Of a stretch of 64,000 nt of DNA, positions 15,739 to 23,551 are shown one piece after another (positions within the stretch are counted from its first letter, which is position 1; every line of letters begins with the position of its first letter). The notes beneath the pieces are model-generated. The model did no database searches. It saw only the letters and a program-made list of their open reading frames with translations, and had not been told where the DNA came from. The position numbers and the translations under genes are program-made. Origin of the DNA: Ewingella allii (GTDB taxonomy: Bacteria; Pseudomonadota; Gammaproteobacteria; Enterobacterales; Enterobacteriaceae); assembly GCF_044430645.1 (NCBI RefSeq), contig NZ_JAWUDN010000002.1, positions 62,001-126,000 on the forward strand, given 5' to 3'.

Positions 15739-17790
15739 CTATTCCCCAGCGCCATTTTGCGGTTTGGCGAAGCTGCACCACGTCTCGCAGCGCACGGCGT
15801 CGAGCTGCGTTAGCGCCTGCACTGCCTCTTGTCGCCAGCGCTGGAGCAGGGCTTTACGACCACTCAATTTCAGCTGTTCGACACATCGCGTAGCGGATAA
15901 CTTATCTTGCAGATGCGCCCGCAGGGCGGCCAGCGGCAGTTCACTCGCCAGCAGCAGGCGCTGCAAGGCGGCATAGCTGCTCTCCACGGCGCGATGGGCG
16001 AAAGCAAAACCGGCCAGTTCGCGCCAGTCAGTTTCATTGAGGGCCTGATTCTGGTCCTGTTCCACATGCAGATCGAGGGCGATAAGCTGCTGCAACCAAG
16101 GCCAGTCGCGCGCCAGCTGTCGCTCGGCCTGTGCAACCATGCGCCAGCCCGCGTCACTGAGAGGCAGCGCGCCCATGGCGGCGTAACAGCCGCTGCTGGC
16201 CTCCAACTGGCTTCCCACGCGCAACAGGCGATAACCGGCCTGCTGCCACAAAGCACTGAGCTCGGCGGTATAGCCGAAGCTGACGGACAGAAAATCCAAC
16301 CCCTCGTTGGCGGCCACCTCAGCCTGTTGCGCCAATAAAGCCCGCGCAATGCCCTGACGCCGCACATCTGGCTGCACGGCAATGCGGCTAACCCGGCGGG
16401 AGCGCAACACCGCGGCGTCAATCTGCCCGCCGTGGGCGGCCAGTGATTGCGCCACCAAATTGCCGCGCGGGCGGCGTCTGCCTGCCCACACCTCATGGGC
16501 CAGCGCTGGAGCAAGCCCGCCCTCTTCCACCAGCCAGATGGCTCCAGCGACGCGGTCACCCGCCATAGCGGCGGCAAACGACTGACCGGGGGCGTCCATC
16601 AGGCGACGCAAATCCAGGGGGGAAGTGCGATAGTGCGCGCTGGTCAGCAGGCCGTAAAAATCGGCCAGCAGGCCCGGCTCGGCTAGCCACGCCCCGCGCT
16701 GAATGGTTATTAGCTGAAGTGATTGCTCACTGGGGAGCACTTCGGCGGGCGCATCGTTGAACAGCAAAAGCTGATTAAGGAAAGGCTCCAGCGGGTCCGC
16801 TTTCGACCAACGGATCGGCGCGTCGAGGCGTAAATCACGCCACTGCGGCAGGGAGGCGCAGAACTTAAGGATAAAACCGCGCCCGGTTCCCTCATAGCCT
16901 TGAACCGTGGTGGTGAGCAAAACGCGGGGGAAAGCGGCAATTAGCCGTGAAAGCTGCGGCGCAGGAATGGCCGCCGCTTCGTCAATCAACAGCCAGTCGA
17001 CATTTTCCACCGGATGCTGCTCGAGCTGCGCCAGCAAAGCATCTGGCGACCAGAAACGCACCTTGCCCGCACTCTGCTCGGCCAGCCTGTCGGCAGCAGA
17101 TTTGGCCGGAGCTGTCACCCAGCACTCGCCGGGCCAGTCAGCCACTAACATCCCGGCCAAGGTGGATTTGCCCCGGCCGCGCGAGGCCGTCAGCACATAA
17201 ATACCGCTATGCGCCGCGTTTAATTGCTGCAAAATCTGCTGCTGCTCCGGCGTCGGCTGGCCGTCGGGCGGCGCCCAGTCGGCGGCCATTGGCAAAGCGG
17301 TAAGCTGGCAAGGTTGATGCTGGCGGTGCAGCGTGCAAGCCACGTCCTGCAAAATCAAAGACTGAAAACGCTGGATAAAGTTCGGCGTGGCGGTGGGCCG
17401 GGGCTGCTCGCTCCAGCGCAGGCTGTCAGTGTCCGGCTTTTCAGCCCACAGCTGCCACTCAGGCACTAAGAGCAGCAGCCAGCTTCCCGCCTGCAAAGTC
17501 CCGGCAAAGGCGGCCAGCGCTTCTACGTTCAGCCCCTGCCGGGCGTCAAACACGCCGTGGAGCCTCTCCTGCCCAAGCAAGGTATGCGCAGCAGAAAACG
17601 GCAGGGATTCAGCAACCCATAGAGGCGGAATATCGGACATCCACGGCCAGTCGCCGGGCTGGCCTTCAATAAAGTCGGCGGCCTGCTCGGCGCACCAGCC
17701 GGCTTCTCCGCTGATCACCAGCAGATGGCGAATGCCCTGCCGCTGCATTTGCTGCTGCAAGGTGATTTTCTGCGGCCATGGCGACGTCAC
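15739..17790 (-). CDS. tmcA: tRNA(Met) cytidine acetyltransferase TmcA
   Basis: Makes N4-acetylcytidine at the wobble position of elongator tRNA-Met from acetyl-CoA with ATP or GTP hydrolysis. The 683-residue protein (671 in E. coli) has the family order: an N-terminal DUF1726-like domain, a helicase-like ATPase with Walker A TASRGRGKSTLAG (about residues 200-212) and Walker B LLIDEAAAIPAPQL (about 268-281), then a GNAT domain with IAVQPDVRRQGIARALLAQ (about 466-485), and a C-terminal tRNA-binding region. Its start lies one base after the stop of the DUF441 gene, so the two are co-translated. An unusually high GC content gives several long antisense frames that I regard as shadows. Confidence 0.95.
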   Translation of the reverse strand: MTSPWPQKITLQQQMQRQGIRHLLVISGEAGWCAEQAADFIEGQPGDWPWMSDIPPLWVAESLPFSAAHTLLGQERLHGVFDARQGLNVEALAAFAGTLQAGSWLLLLVPEWQLWAEKPDTDSLRWSEQPRPTATPNFIQRFQSLILQDVACTLHRQHQPCQLTALPMAADWAPPDGQPTPEQQQILQQLNAAHSGIYVLTASRGRGKSTLAGMLVADWPGECWVTAPAKSAADRLAEQSAGKVRFWSPDALLAQLEQHPVENVDWLLIDEAAAIPAPQLSRLIAAFPRVLLTTTVQGYEGTGRGFILKFCASLPQWRDLRLDAPIRWSKADPLEPFLNQLLLFNDAPAEVLPSEQSLQLITIQRGAWLAEPGLLADFYGLLTSAHYRTSPLDLRRLMDAPGQSFAAAMAGDRVAGAIWLVEEGGLAPALAHEVWAGRRRPRGNLVAQSLAAHGGQIDAAVLRSRRVSRIAVQPDVRRQGIARALLAQQAEVAANEGLDFLSVSFGYTAELSALWQQAGYRLLRVGSQLEASSGCYAAMGALPLSDAGWRMVAQAERQLARDWPWLQQLIALDLHVEQDQNQALNETDWRELAGFAFAHRAVESSYAALQRLLLASELPLAALRAHLQDKLSATRCVEQLKLSGRKALLQRWRQEAVQALTQLDAVRCETWCSFAKPQNGAGE

Positions 17791-17791
17791 G

Positions 17792-18244
17792 TCAGGTCTT
17801 CCCGACCATCAGTGAGAGCAGCCCGGCGGCAATCAGCGGCCCCACCGGCACGCCTTTAAAGAAGGCGACGCCAAGCACAGTTCCCACTAACAGCCCTGCA
17901 ACCAGATGAGGCTGCGAGCCCATCAGCGTCAGGCCCCGGCCCCCCAGCCATGACACCAATACGCCGACCAAAATCGCCAGAATGGACTTCCAGTGCATAA
18001 AGGAGTGAACCACCGTGCTGGCACTGATTTTCCCACTGGCGATAGGCGCCATCACCCCGATGGTCAGCACGATAATGCCGATGGTTAAGCCATAGCGCTC
18101 AATCCAGGGGAAAAACTGGTTCAGCGGCGTGATGCGCACGGTAAGCAGGAAAAACATCGCAATAGTGACCGAGCTGTTATTGCTGATGATGCCTAAACCC
18201 GCGAACACCAGCAGAATGAGCAAGGTTGGATCCAGAAAGGCCAT
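17792..18244 (-). CDS. DUF441 (UPF0756) membrane protein
   Basis: A 150-residue integral membrane protein with four or five hydrophobic helices and the pattern of the UPF0756/DUF441 family (E. coli YeaL is a member): FLDPTLLILLVFAGLGIISNNSSVTIAMFFLLTVR at the N-terminus and GLLVGTVLGVAFFKGVPVGPLIAAGLLSLMVGK at the C-terminus. Function is unknown. It lies directly upstream of tmcA with a one-base gap, an arrangement not found in E. coli, where yeaL is elsewhere. Confidence 0.87.
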   Translation of the reverse strand: MAFLDPTLLILLVFAGLGIISNNSSVTIAMFFLLTVRITPLNQFFPWIERYGLTIGIIVLTIGVMAPIASGKISASTVVHSFMHWKSILAILVGVLVSWLGGRGLTLMGSQPHLVAGLLVGTVLGVAFFKGVPVGPLIAAGLLSLMVGKT

Positions 18245-18362
18245 AACGATTCCAGCGGTTCAAAAGAAGAAAGAGAGGCTCGAAAGCCTCTCAGAGTCGG
18301 ACGTCAATTATTGAACAGTTTTGCCATGCAAACCAGCGATTCAGCCTTGAAATATCAGGCGA

Positions 18363-19229
18363 TTAGCGGCTGGCAAAGGTGTTGCACTGGTTAGGATCGC
18401 CACTGTCGAAACCGCGTTTGAACCAGGTATAGCGCTGCTGTGACGTGCCGTGGGTAAAGCTGTCTGGCACCACGCGGCCCTGACTCTGCTGTTGTAGACG
18501 GTCATCGCCAATCGCCTGCGCGGCGTCCAGCGCCTCTTTCAGATCGCCCTCTTCCAGCATGTTTTGTTGCTGCACGCTGTGGCCCCAGACGCCGGCGAAG
18601 CAGTCGGCCTGTAGCTCCATTTTCACTGAAAGCTGATTCACCGTGGTTTGCGACGCGCCCTGCTGCATCTGGCGAACTTTGCGCTCGATGCCCATCAGGT
18701 GCTGCACGTGGTGTCCCACCTCGTGCGCCACCACGTAGGCCTGAGCAAAGTCTCCGCCCGCGCCGAGCTTGTTTTTCAACTCTTGATAGAAGGACAGGTC
18801 GATGTAAACCGTGCTGTCCGCTGGGCAGTAGAATGGCCCCATGACCGACTGGCCGGTGCCGCAGCCGGTACGGGTTTGGCCGCGATACATCACCAGTTTA
18901 GGGTCGACATAGGTTTGGCCCTGACGCTGGAAAATATCTTTCCAGGTATCTTCGGTGGAAGCCAGCACTACCGAGGTGAACTTAGCCTGTTCATCATCTT
19001 TCGGGCTGATGGACTGAGACTGGGTTTGCTGCACCCCGCCGGACTGGCCGCCGTCAATTAACGGAGTGAGATCCACGCCGTAATAACCCGCCACCAGCAC
19101 CACAATAATAATCACTATGCCGCTTTTACCGCGGATTGGCAGGCGCATGCCGCCGCCCAAGCCGGGTCCCGAACTCTGCCCGCGCCTGTCTTCCACATTG
19201 TCGCTCTCGCGACGCCCTTGCCAACGCAT
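18363..19229 (-). CDS. ypfJ: Putative neutral zinc metallopeptidase YpfJ
   Basis: A 288-residue membrane-anchored protein. I start at the ATG at 19229 (MRWQGRRESDNVEDRR), the conserved family N-terminus, preceded by GGGAGGTGG; an upstream in-frame extension is untranslated in my view. Residues about 34-52 form one transmembrane helix (GIVIIIVVLVAGYYGVDL). The zinc signature HEVGHHVQH (HExxH) lies around residues 168-176, with a downstream acidic ligand region QADCFAGVWGH. Substrate and biological role are unknown, though the family is widely conserved. It is transcribed on the same strand as purC, 258 bases upstream, with a terminator between. Confidence 0.92.
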   Translation of the reverse strand: MRWQGRRESDNVEDRRGQSSGPGLGGGMRLPIRGKSGIVIIIVVLVAGYYGVDLTPLIDGGQSGGVQQTQSQSISPKDDEQAKFTSVVLASTEDTWKDIFQRQGQTYVDPKLVMYRGQTRTGCGTGQSVMGPFYCPADSTVYIDLSFYQELKNKLGAGGDFAQAYVVAHEVGHHVQHLMGIERKVRQMQQGASQTTVNQLSVKMELQADCFAGVWGHSVQQQNMLEEGDLKEALDAAQAIGDDRLQQQSQGRVVPDSFTHGTSQQRYTWFKRGFDSGDPNQCNTFASR

Positions 19230-19372
19230 AGTCCACCTCCCAGCTGTTTTTTTAAGACTAGATAATGAGTGCGGGAAATACCATTTCCCCAAGCGGGCAA
19301 TTTTACGGGAGTTATTCCAGAAATGAATGGAATTTGAGATAGGTTTAGTGGAATTGAGATAAGTCAGGAGCC

Positions 19373-19409
19373 AAAAGAAAAACGGGCAGCCCAGATAGGC
19401 CACCCGTTT
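19373..19409 (-). terminator. Terminator after purC
   Basis: On the minus strand AAACGGGTGGCC pairs with GGCTGCCCGTTT (with one small internal mismatch), then runs into TTTTTCTTTT. It lies about 80 bases beyond the purC stop, after a further folded element at 19418-19473. Confidence 0.8.
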
Positions 19410-19417
19410 GCTGCGCA

Positions 19418-19473
19418 TTCAGGCTAGATTGCATCTAACGCCACCGCGTAAACGATTGCGTCGCTAGCCTGAA
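19418..19473 (-). repeat. Branched inverted-repeat element 3' of purC
   Basis: The arms TTCAGGCTAG (19418-19427) and CTAGCCTGAA (19464-19473) are perfectly complementary. Between them lies a smaller ACGC / GCGT hairpin and a GCGTAAACGATTGCGT stretch (19446-19461) that matches the PurR consensus at 13 of 16 positions. It lies between the purC stop and its terminator, so it would be in the purC 3' untranslated region. Whether it acts as RNA structure or as a DNA site is unknown. Confidence 0.55.
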
Positions 19474-19487
19474 AAAATCGTTGCCGA

Positions 19488-20201
19488 TCAGTCCAGTTTC
19501 ACACCAATACGGTGAGCCACTTCTTCATAGGCTTCGATCAGGCCGCCGAGGCTTTGACGATAGCGATCTTTGTCCATCTTGTTCAGCGTTTGCTTGTCCC
19601 ACAGGCGGCTACCGTCTGGAGAGAACTCGTCACCGAGAACCACTTCGCCTTTGAACAGACCGAACTCTAATTTGAAGTCGACCAGAATCAGGCCCGCGTC
19701 GTCGAACAGCTTGCTCAGCACGTCGTTAGCTTTGTAGCTCAGCTCTTTCATGCGCGCTAAGTTCTCTTCGTTAACCCAGCCGAAGGTTTTGCAGTAAGAC
19801 TCGTTGACCATTGGGTCATGCATTGCATCGTTTTTCAGGAATAAATCGAACAGCGGTGGGTTCAATTCCAGACCTTCTTCAATGCCCAGACGTTTTACCA
19901 GCGACCCAGCAGCGCGGTTACGGATAACGCATTCAACCGGAACCATATCCAGCTTCTTCACCAGCACTTCGGTATCCGACAGCAGACGTTCCATTTGGGT
20001 AGGAATGCCAGCTTCTTCCAACTTGCTCATGATGAAATGGTTAAATTTGTTGTTAACCATGCCTTTACGGTCGAACTGCTCAATACGCTCGCCATCGAGT
20101 GCTGATGTATCATTACGGAACTCCAAAACCAGCAGGTCTGGGTTTTCGGTGGTATAGACGGTTTTCGCCTTTCCGCGATACAACTCAGCTAACTTTTGCA
20201 T
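19488..20201 (-). CDS. purC: SAICAR synthetase
   Basis: Phosphoribosylaminoimidazole-succinocarboxamide synthase: joins CAIR and aspartate with ATP in de novo purine synthesis. The 237-residue protein (same length as E. coli PurC) begins MQKLAELYRGKAKTVYTTENPDLLVLEFRNDTSA and carries the signature segments PVECVIRNRAAGSLVKRLGIEEG (about residues 83-105) and LILVDFKLEFGLFKG (about 171-185), followed by LGDEFSPDGSRLWD. It is a separate unit from bamC, 100 bases upstream, whose terminator lies between. No clear PurR operator is visible just upstream of its start. Confidence 0.97.
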   Translation of the reverse strand: MQKLAELYRGKAKTVYTTENPDLLVLEFRNDTSALDGERIEQFDRKGMVNNKFNHFIMSKLEEAGIPTQMERLLSDTEVLVKKLDMVPVECVIRNRAAGSLVKRLGIEEGLELNPPLFDLFLKNDAMHDPMVNESYCKTFGWVNEENLARMKELSYKANDVLSKLFDDAGLILVDFKLEFGLFKGEVVLGDEFSPDGSRLWDKQTLNKMDKDRYRQSLGGLIEAYEEVAHRIGVKLD

Positions 20202-20270
20202 CTTTACTTACTCCAGTAGTAAACAATTAATGGTGATTCTTTAAAAATAACCGATGAAAAGAGGGATGTA

Positions 20271-20292
20271 AAAAGGGGCCGAAGCCCCTTTT
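20271..20292 (-). terminator. Terminator after bamC
   Basis: A nine-base perfect stem AAAAGGGGC / GCCCCTTTT around CGAA, 10 bases past the bamC stop. On the minus strand the 3' side runs AAAAGGGGC's complement into T residues. It ends the dapA-bamC unit ahead of purC. Confidence 0.88.
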
Positions 20293-20301
20293 AGTTCATT
20301 C

Positions 20302-21372
20302 TTACTTCGCCGCGCTGCTCTGGTTAAACGCAGCCTGCATGACCGCAACCATCGCATCGTTCTGCGACTGGCTGAGTGCATGTCCTTTAGGATCAAGGAA
20401 CTGCAAGCTACTACGGTTATCAAGGTCGCCGACCTGAATTTTGTAGTCGCCGGAAGCAAGGCCCGGGTCTTTGGCACCCAGAGTGTCCCACGCGTCGTCA
20501 TTCAACGGTTTGTAAGTCACAGAAAGCGTACCCTGCGGACGGCTGCTGTCGGTCACTTTCATGCCAGCTTTCGCCAAAGCATTCGGCAAGCGATCCCAAA
20601 CCACGCCGTAGCTTGAACGCACGATCAACACGGCCAGGCCGGTATCATCTGCGCCGCTCTGGACGTCAATCTCGCCCACTTTACGGTTTTCGAGACGCGC
20701 CTGCTCGTCCTGTTGGACTTTATCGAGGCTAGCCGTAATGGAGTTCAGCATCTGGCTGTTGTAACGCTGGATCTCAGCCGGTGAGGTCACCGCCTTGTCT
20801 TGCTGTTTCAATTCAAGCGTTTTGGCAATCAGCGCCAGCTGGTAGCCCTGCTGCTGCACGGTGATTTGGTAACGGCCCTGATATTGGAAATCTTCATCAG
20901 CACGGTTCCAATCAACCATATCCGTGGTCAGCGTCTGGTTAGCATCGTCACGGTTAGCAATTTTGAAATTGTTTTGCTGAACGGCTTTCACCACGTTGTT
21001 CCACAGGTCGCGGTTCTGCGGGGTGTTTTCCAGCAATACCGTGCCGCTGTCGCCGCTGAACTGAGTGCGAGAACCATTGAGCAGAGCCAGTGGTTGCTGC
21101 GGTGGACGAATATCTAATTGCTTACCGACGTTGCCTTTCAGCGAGCCGGAAGGAATTTCGTAAGTGCCGTTTTGCAGAGGCAAAATCATCCCTGCTGGCG
21201 TTTTTAATTCGCTGACAGGTGGGGCATCCAGATAAGCTTCATCGCCGCTTACCTGACGCTTGTAGCGCTGATCGCTGGAACATGCCGCCAGCAACATAAT
21301 GAGGGACACACCCACCACTTTCGCTACCATCGACTTTTGCAATCTGGTCTTTTGAACTAATGAACAGGCCAT
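20302..21372 (-). CDS. bamC: Outer membrane assembly lipoprotein BamC
   Basis: Lipoprotein subunit of the BAM complex, which folds beta-barrel proteins into the outer membrane. The 356-residue protein has a lipoprotein signal ending in the lipobox LLAAC, so Cys31 is the lipidated residue. It is followed by the conserved unstructured segment SSDQRYKRQVSGDEAYLDAPPVSELKTPAGMILP, which binds BamD, and two helix-grip domains. The C-terminus GLASGDYKIQVGDLDNRSSLQFLDPKGHALSQSQNDAMVAV is typical. I take the ATG at 21372 (AGGGAG upstream) and not the TTG one codon earlier. It lies 16 bases downstream of dapA, the conserved dapA-bamC pair. Confidence 0.95.
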   Translation of the reverse strand: MACSLVQKTRLQKSMVAKVVGVSLIMLLAACSSDQRYKRQVSGDEAYLDAPPVSELKTPAGMILPLQNGTYEIPSGSLKGNVGKQLDIRPPQQPLALLNGSRTQFSGDSGTVLLENTPQNRDLWNNVVKAVQQNNFKIANRDDANQTLTTDMVDWNRADEDFQYQGRYQITVQQQGYQLALIAKTLELKQQDKAVTSPAEIQRYNSQMLNSITASLDKVQQDEQARLENRKVGEIDVQSGADDTGLAVLIVRSSYGVVWDRLPNALAKAGMKVTDSSRPQGTLSVTYKPLNDDAWDTLGAKDPGLASGDYKIQVGDLDNRSSLQFLDPKGHALSQSQNDAMVAVMQAAFNQSSAAK

Positions 21373-21388
21373 CAAATCTCCCTAAGAG

Positions 21389-22270
21389 TTACAGCAAACC
21401 GGCGCTTTTAAGAGCTTTTTCCACTACCGGACGGGCAGCATCTGTTAACGGCGTCATAGGCAGACGCAGAGTATCGGTTGCCATCAACCCCAGTGCCTTA
21501 CAGGCCCATTTCACTGGAATTGGGTTTGCTTCTACAAACAAATCCTGATGCAACGGCATCAAGCGCTGATTTAAACGGCGCGCTTCGGCAAAATTGCCCT
21601 GCGCCGCCAGCTCACAAAGTTGCGCCATTTCGCGCGCTGCCACGTTGGCAGTGACCGAAATAACCCCTTTGCCGCCAAGTTGCATGAAGTCCAGCCCGCT
21701 GGCGTCATCGCCGCTCAGCAAGATGAAGTCTTCATCATCAACCAGCACTTGGATCTGGCTAACACGACTTAAGTTCCCTGTCGCTTCTTTCAAAGCAACA
21801 ATATTCTTAATTTTTGCTAAACGCGCCACGGTGGCTGGCAGCATGTCGCAGCCAGTACGCGAAGGCACGTTGTAGAGAATTTGCGGCAGCGCCGTGTGTT
21901 CAGCAATGGCTTTAAAGTGCTGGAACAGGCCTTCCTGCGTTGGGCGGTTGTAATAAGGTGTCACGGTGAGACAGCCTACTACGCCAGTGCCTTCGAAACG
22001 TTGGGTGAGAGAAATCGCTTCCGCGGTCGAATTAGCTCCCGTCCCCGCGATAACCGGAATGCGCCCGTCAGCCAACTCAAGCGTCTGCATGACCACGTCG
22101 CCGTGCTCATCATGCGTTAAGGTGGCTGATTCACCGGTTGTGCCTACGGAAACGATCGCCGCAGTACCACTGGACACATGATAATCAATCAGTTTTTTTA
22201 AACTCGCGCGATCGACAACACCTTTGTCGTCCATCGGCGTAACCAGTGCAACAATACTTCCCGTAAACAT
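21389..22270 (-). CDS. dapA: 4-hydroxy-tetrahydrodipicolinate synthase
   Basis: Condenses pyruvate with aspartate semialdehyde, the first committed step to diaminopimelate and lysine. The 293-residue TIM-barrel protein begins MFTGSIVALVTPMDDKG. It has the GTTGES motif (about residues 43-48), the catalytic Tyr in ILYNVPSRTGCDM (about 131-143) and the Schiff-base Lys in NIVALKEATGN (about 157-167). The ATG at 22270 is preceded by GGAGGGGAAGG; an in-frame upstream extension is rejected. It is divergent from gcvR, as in E. coli. Confidence 0.97.
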   Translation of the reverse strand: MFTGSIVALVTPMDDKGVVDRASLKKLIDYHVSSGTAAIVSVGTTGESATLTHDEHGDVVMQTLELADGRIPVIAGTGANSTAEAISLTQRFEGTGVVGCLTVTPYYNRPTQEGLFQHFKAIAEHTALPQILYNVPSRTGCDMLPATVARLAKIKNIVALKEATGNLSRVSQIQVLVDDEDFILLSGDDASGLDFMQLGGKGVISVTANVAAREMAQLCELAAQGNFAEARRLNQRLMPLHQDLFVEANPIPVKWACKALGLMATDTLRLPMTPLTDAARPVVEKALKSAGLL

Positions 22271-22415
22271 TGACCTTCCCCTCCACAAACAGGTCATCCA
22301 TGGTACTTTTGACACCACTGCAAAAGCAAGCAATCAACGTGTTGTAAGCGCTTGTCCGGCGGTTTTTTTTATGTTTACCTTGGGAATACTCCCAAGCATG
22401 ACAGGAAGAGCAATT

Positions 22416-22988
22416 TTGCCGCAGCAACAGCAACAGCAACAACAACACTATCTTGTTATCACCGCACTGGGTGCCGACCGTCCGGGTATTGTCAACACCA
22501 TTACCCGTCAGGTCAGCAGTTGCGGTTGCAACATTGAAGACAGCCGTCTGGCAATGCTCGGTGACGAGTTCACGTTTATCATGTTCCTCTCAGGTAGTTG
22601 GAACGCCATCACGCTCATTGAGTCCACGCTGCCGCAAAAAGGCGCAGAGCTTGAGTTACTGATTGTGATGAAACGCACCAGCGCCCATGACCGGCCACCA
22701 ATGCCTGCCACCGTTTGGGTGAAAGTCGACGTAAAAGACTCCCCGCACCTGATTGAGCGATTCACCGATTTATTCGATACTCATCAAATGAACATTGCTG
22801 AGCTGGCCTCTAAAACCCGCCCTGCGGACAGTGAAAATCCGGCGCAGTTGTCTATACAGATAACCGCCCATAGCCCAGCTAACACTGACGCTACAATAAT
22901 TGAACAAGCCTTTCATCAGCTATGTACAGAACTGAAAGCGCAAGGCAGTATTAACGTCGTGAGCAACACTCAGCATGATGACAATTGA
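22416..22988 (+). CDS. gcvR: Glycine cleavage system repressor GcvR
   Basis: Tandem-ACT-domain protein that binds GcvA and, with glycine sensing, represses the gcvTHP operon. The body aligns closely with E. coli GcvR: HYLVITALGADRPGIVNTITRQVSSCGCNIEDSRLAMLGDEFTFIMFLSG (first ACT), then PATVWVKVDVKDSPHLIERFTDLFDTHQMNIAELASK (second ACT). The start is uncertain. TTG at 22416 has AGGAAGAG at ideal spacing and gives MPQQQQ..., whereas ATG at 22398 (MTGRAILPQQ) lacks a visible site. Just after the start a CAG/CAA run encodes eight consecutive glutamines, absent from E. coli. It is followed after 12 bases by bcp. Confidence 0.92.
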   Translation: MPQQQQQQQQHYLVITALGADRPGIVNTITRQVSSCGCNIEDSRLAMLGDEFTFIMFLSGSWNAITLIESTLPQKGAELELLIVMKRTSAHDRPPMPATVWVKVDVKDSPHLIERFTDLFDTHQMNIAELASKTRPADSENPAQLSIQITAHSPANTDATIIEQAFHQLCTELKAQGSINVVSNTQHDDN

Positions 22989-23000
22989 CGGAGATTTGTA

Positions 23001-23468
23001 ATGAACCCACTGAAAGCCGGTGATCCTGCGCCGCAATTTAGTTTGCCTGACCAAGACGGCGAACAAATTAATCTGGCCGACTTCCAGGGACAGAAGGTCC
23101 TGGTTTATTTCTACCCTAAGGCCATGACCCCAGGTTGTACCGTTCAGGCCTGTGGCCTGCGTGACAACATGGATCAGTTGAAAAAGGCCGGAGTAGAAGT
23201 GCTGGGGATCAGCACTGATAAACCAGAAAAACTGTCGAAATTTGCTGAAAAAGAGCTGCTGAACTTCACGCTGCTGTCAGATGAAGATCATCAGGTCTGT
23301 CAGGCATTTGGCATCTGGGGCGAGAAGACCTTTATGGGCAAAACCTATGACGGTATCCATCGCATCAGCTTCCTGCTGGATGGCAATGGCAAGGTTGAGA
23401 AAGTATTCGACAACTTCAAAACCAGCGATCACCACGACATCGTGTTGGCCTACATCAACGGCCAATAA
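23001..23468 (+). CDS. bcp: Thioredoxin-dependent thiol peroxidase Bcp
   Basis: Atypical 2-Cys peroxiredoxin that reduces H2O2 and organic hydroperoxides. The 155-residue protein carries the peroxidatic Cys46 and resolving Cys51 in AMTPGCTVQACGLRD, and the PxxxT/S...R frame of the family; the rest (GISTDKPEKLSKFAEKELLNFTLLSDEDHQV) is nearly identical to E. coli Bcp. A GGAG site precedes the ATG. It forms a two-gene unit with gcvR. In E. coli the hyf hydrogenase cluster follows; here perM is directly next in convergent orientation. Confidence 0.96.
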   Translation: MNPLKAGDPAPQFSLPDQDGEQINLADFQGQKVLVYFYPKAMTPGCTVQACGLRDNMDQLKKAGVEVLGISTDKPEKLSKFAEKELLNFTLLSDEDHQVCQAFGIWGEKTFMGKTYDGIHRISFLLDGNGKVEKVFDNFKTSDHHDIVLAYINGQ

Positions 23469-23498
23469 GCGTTGTGCGTTGAGCACTAACACTGACAT

Positions 23499-23530
23499 AA
23501 AAAAAAGCGCAGACGCGCTTTTTTTATGTC
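23499..23530. terminator. Bidirectional terminator between bcp and perM
   Basis: GACATA plus an A-run and AGCGC pairs with GCGCT plus a T-run and ATGTC around AGAC. The A-run is two bases longer than the T-run, so the outer pairs need a small bulge. With A and T tracts on both sides it suits both convergent genes. Confidence 0.88.
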
Positions 23531-23551
23531 TTCTATCAGCCGATTTACAGC

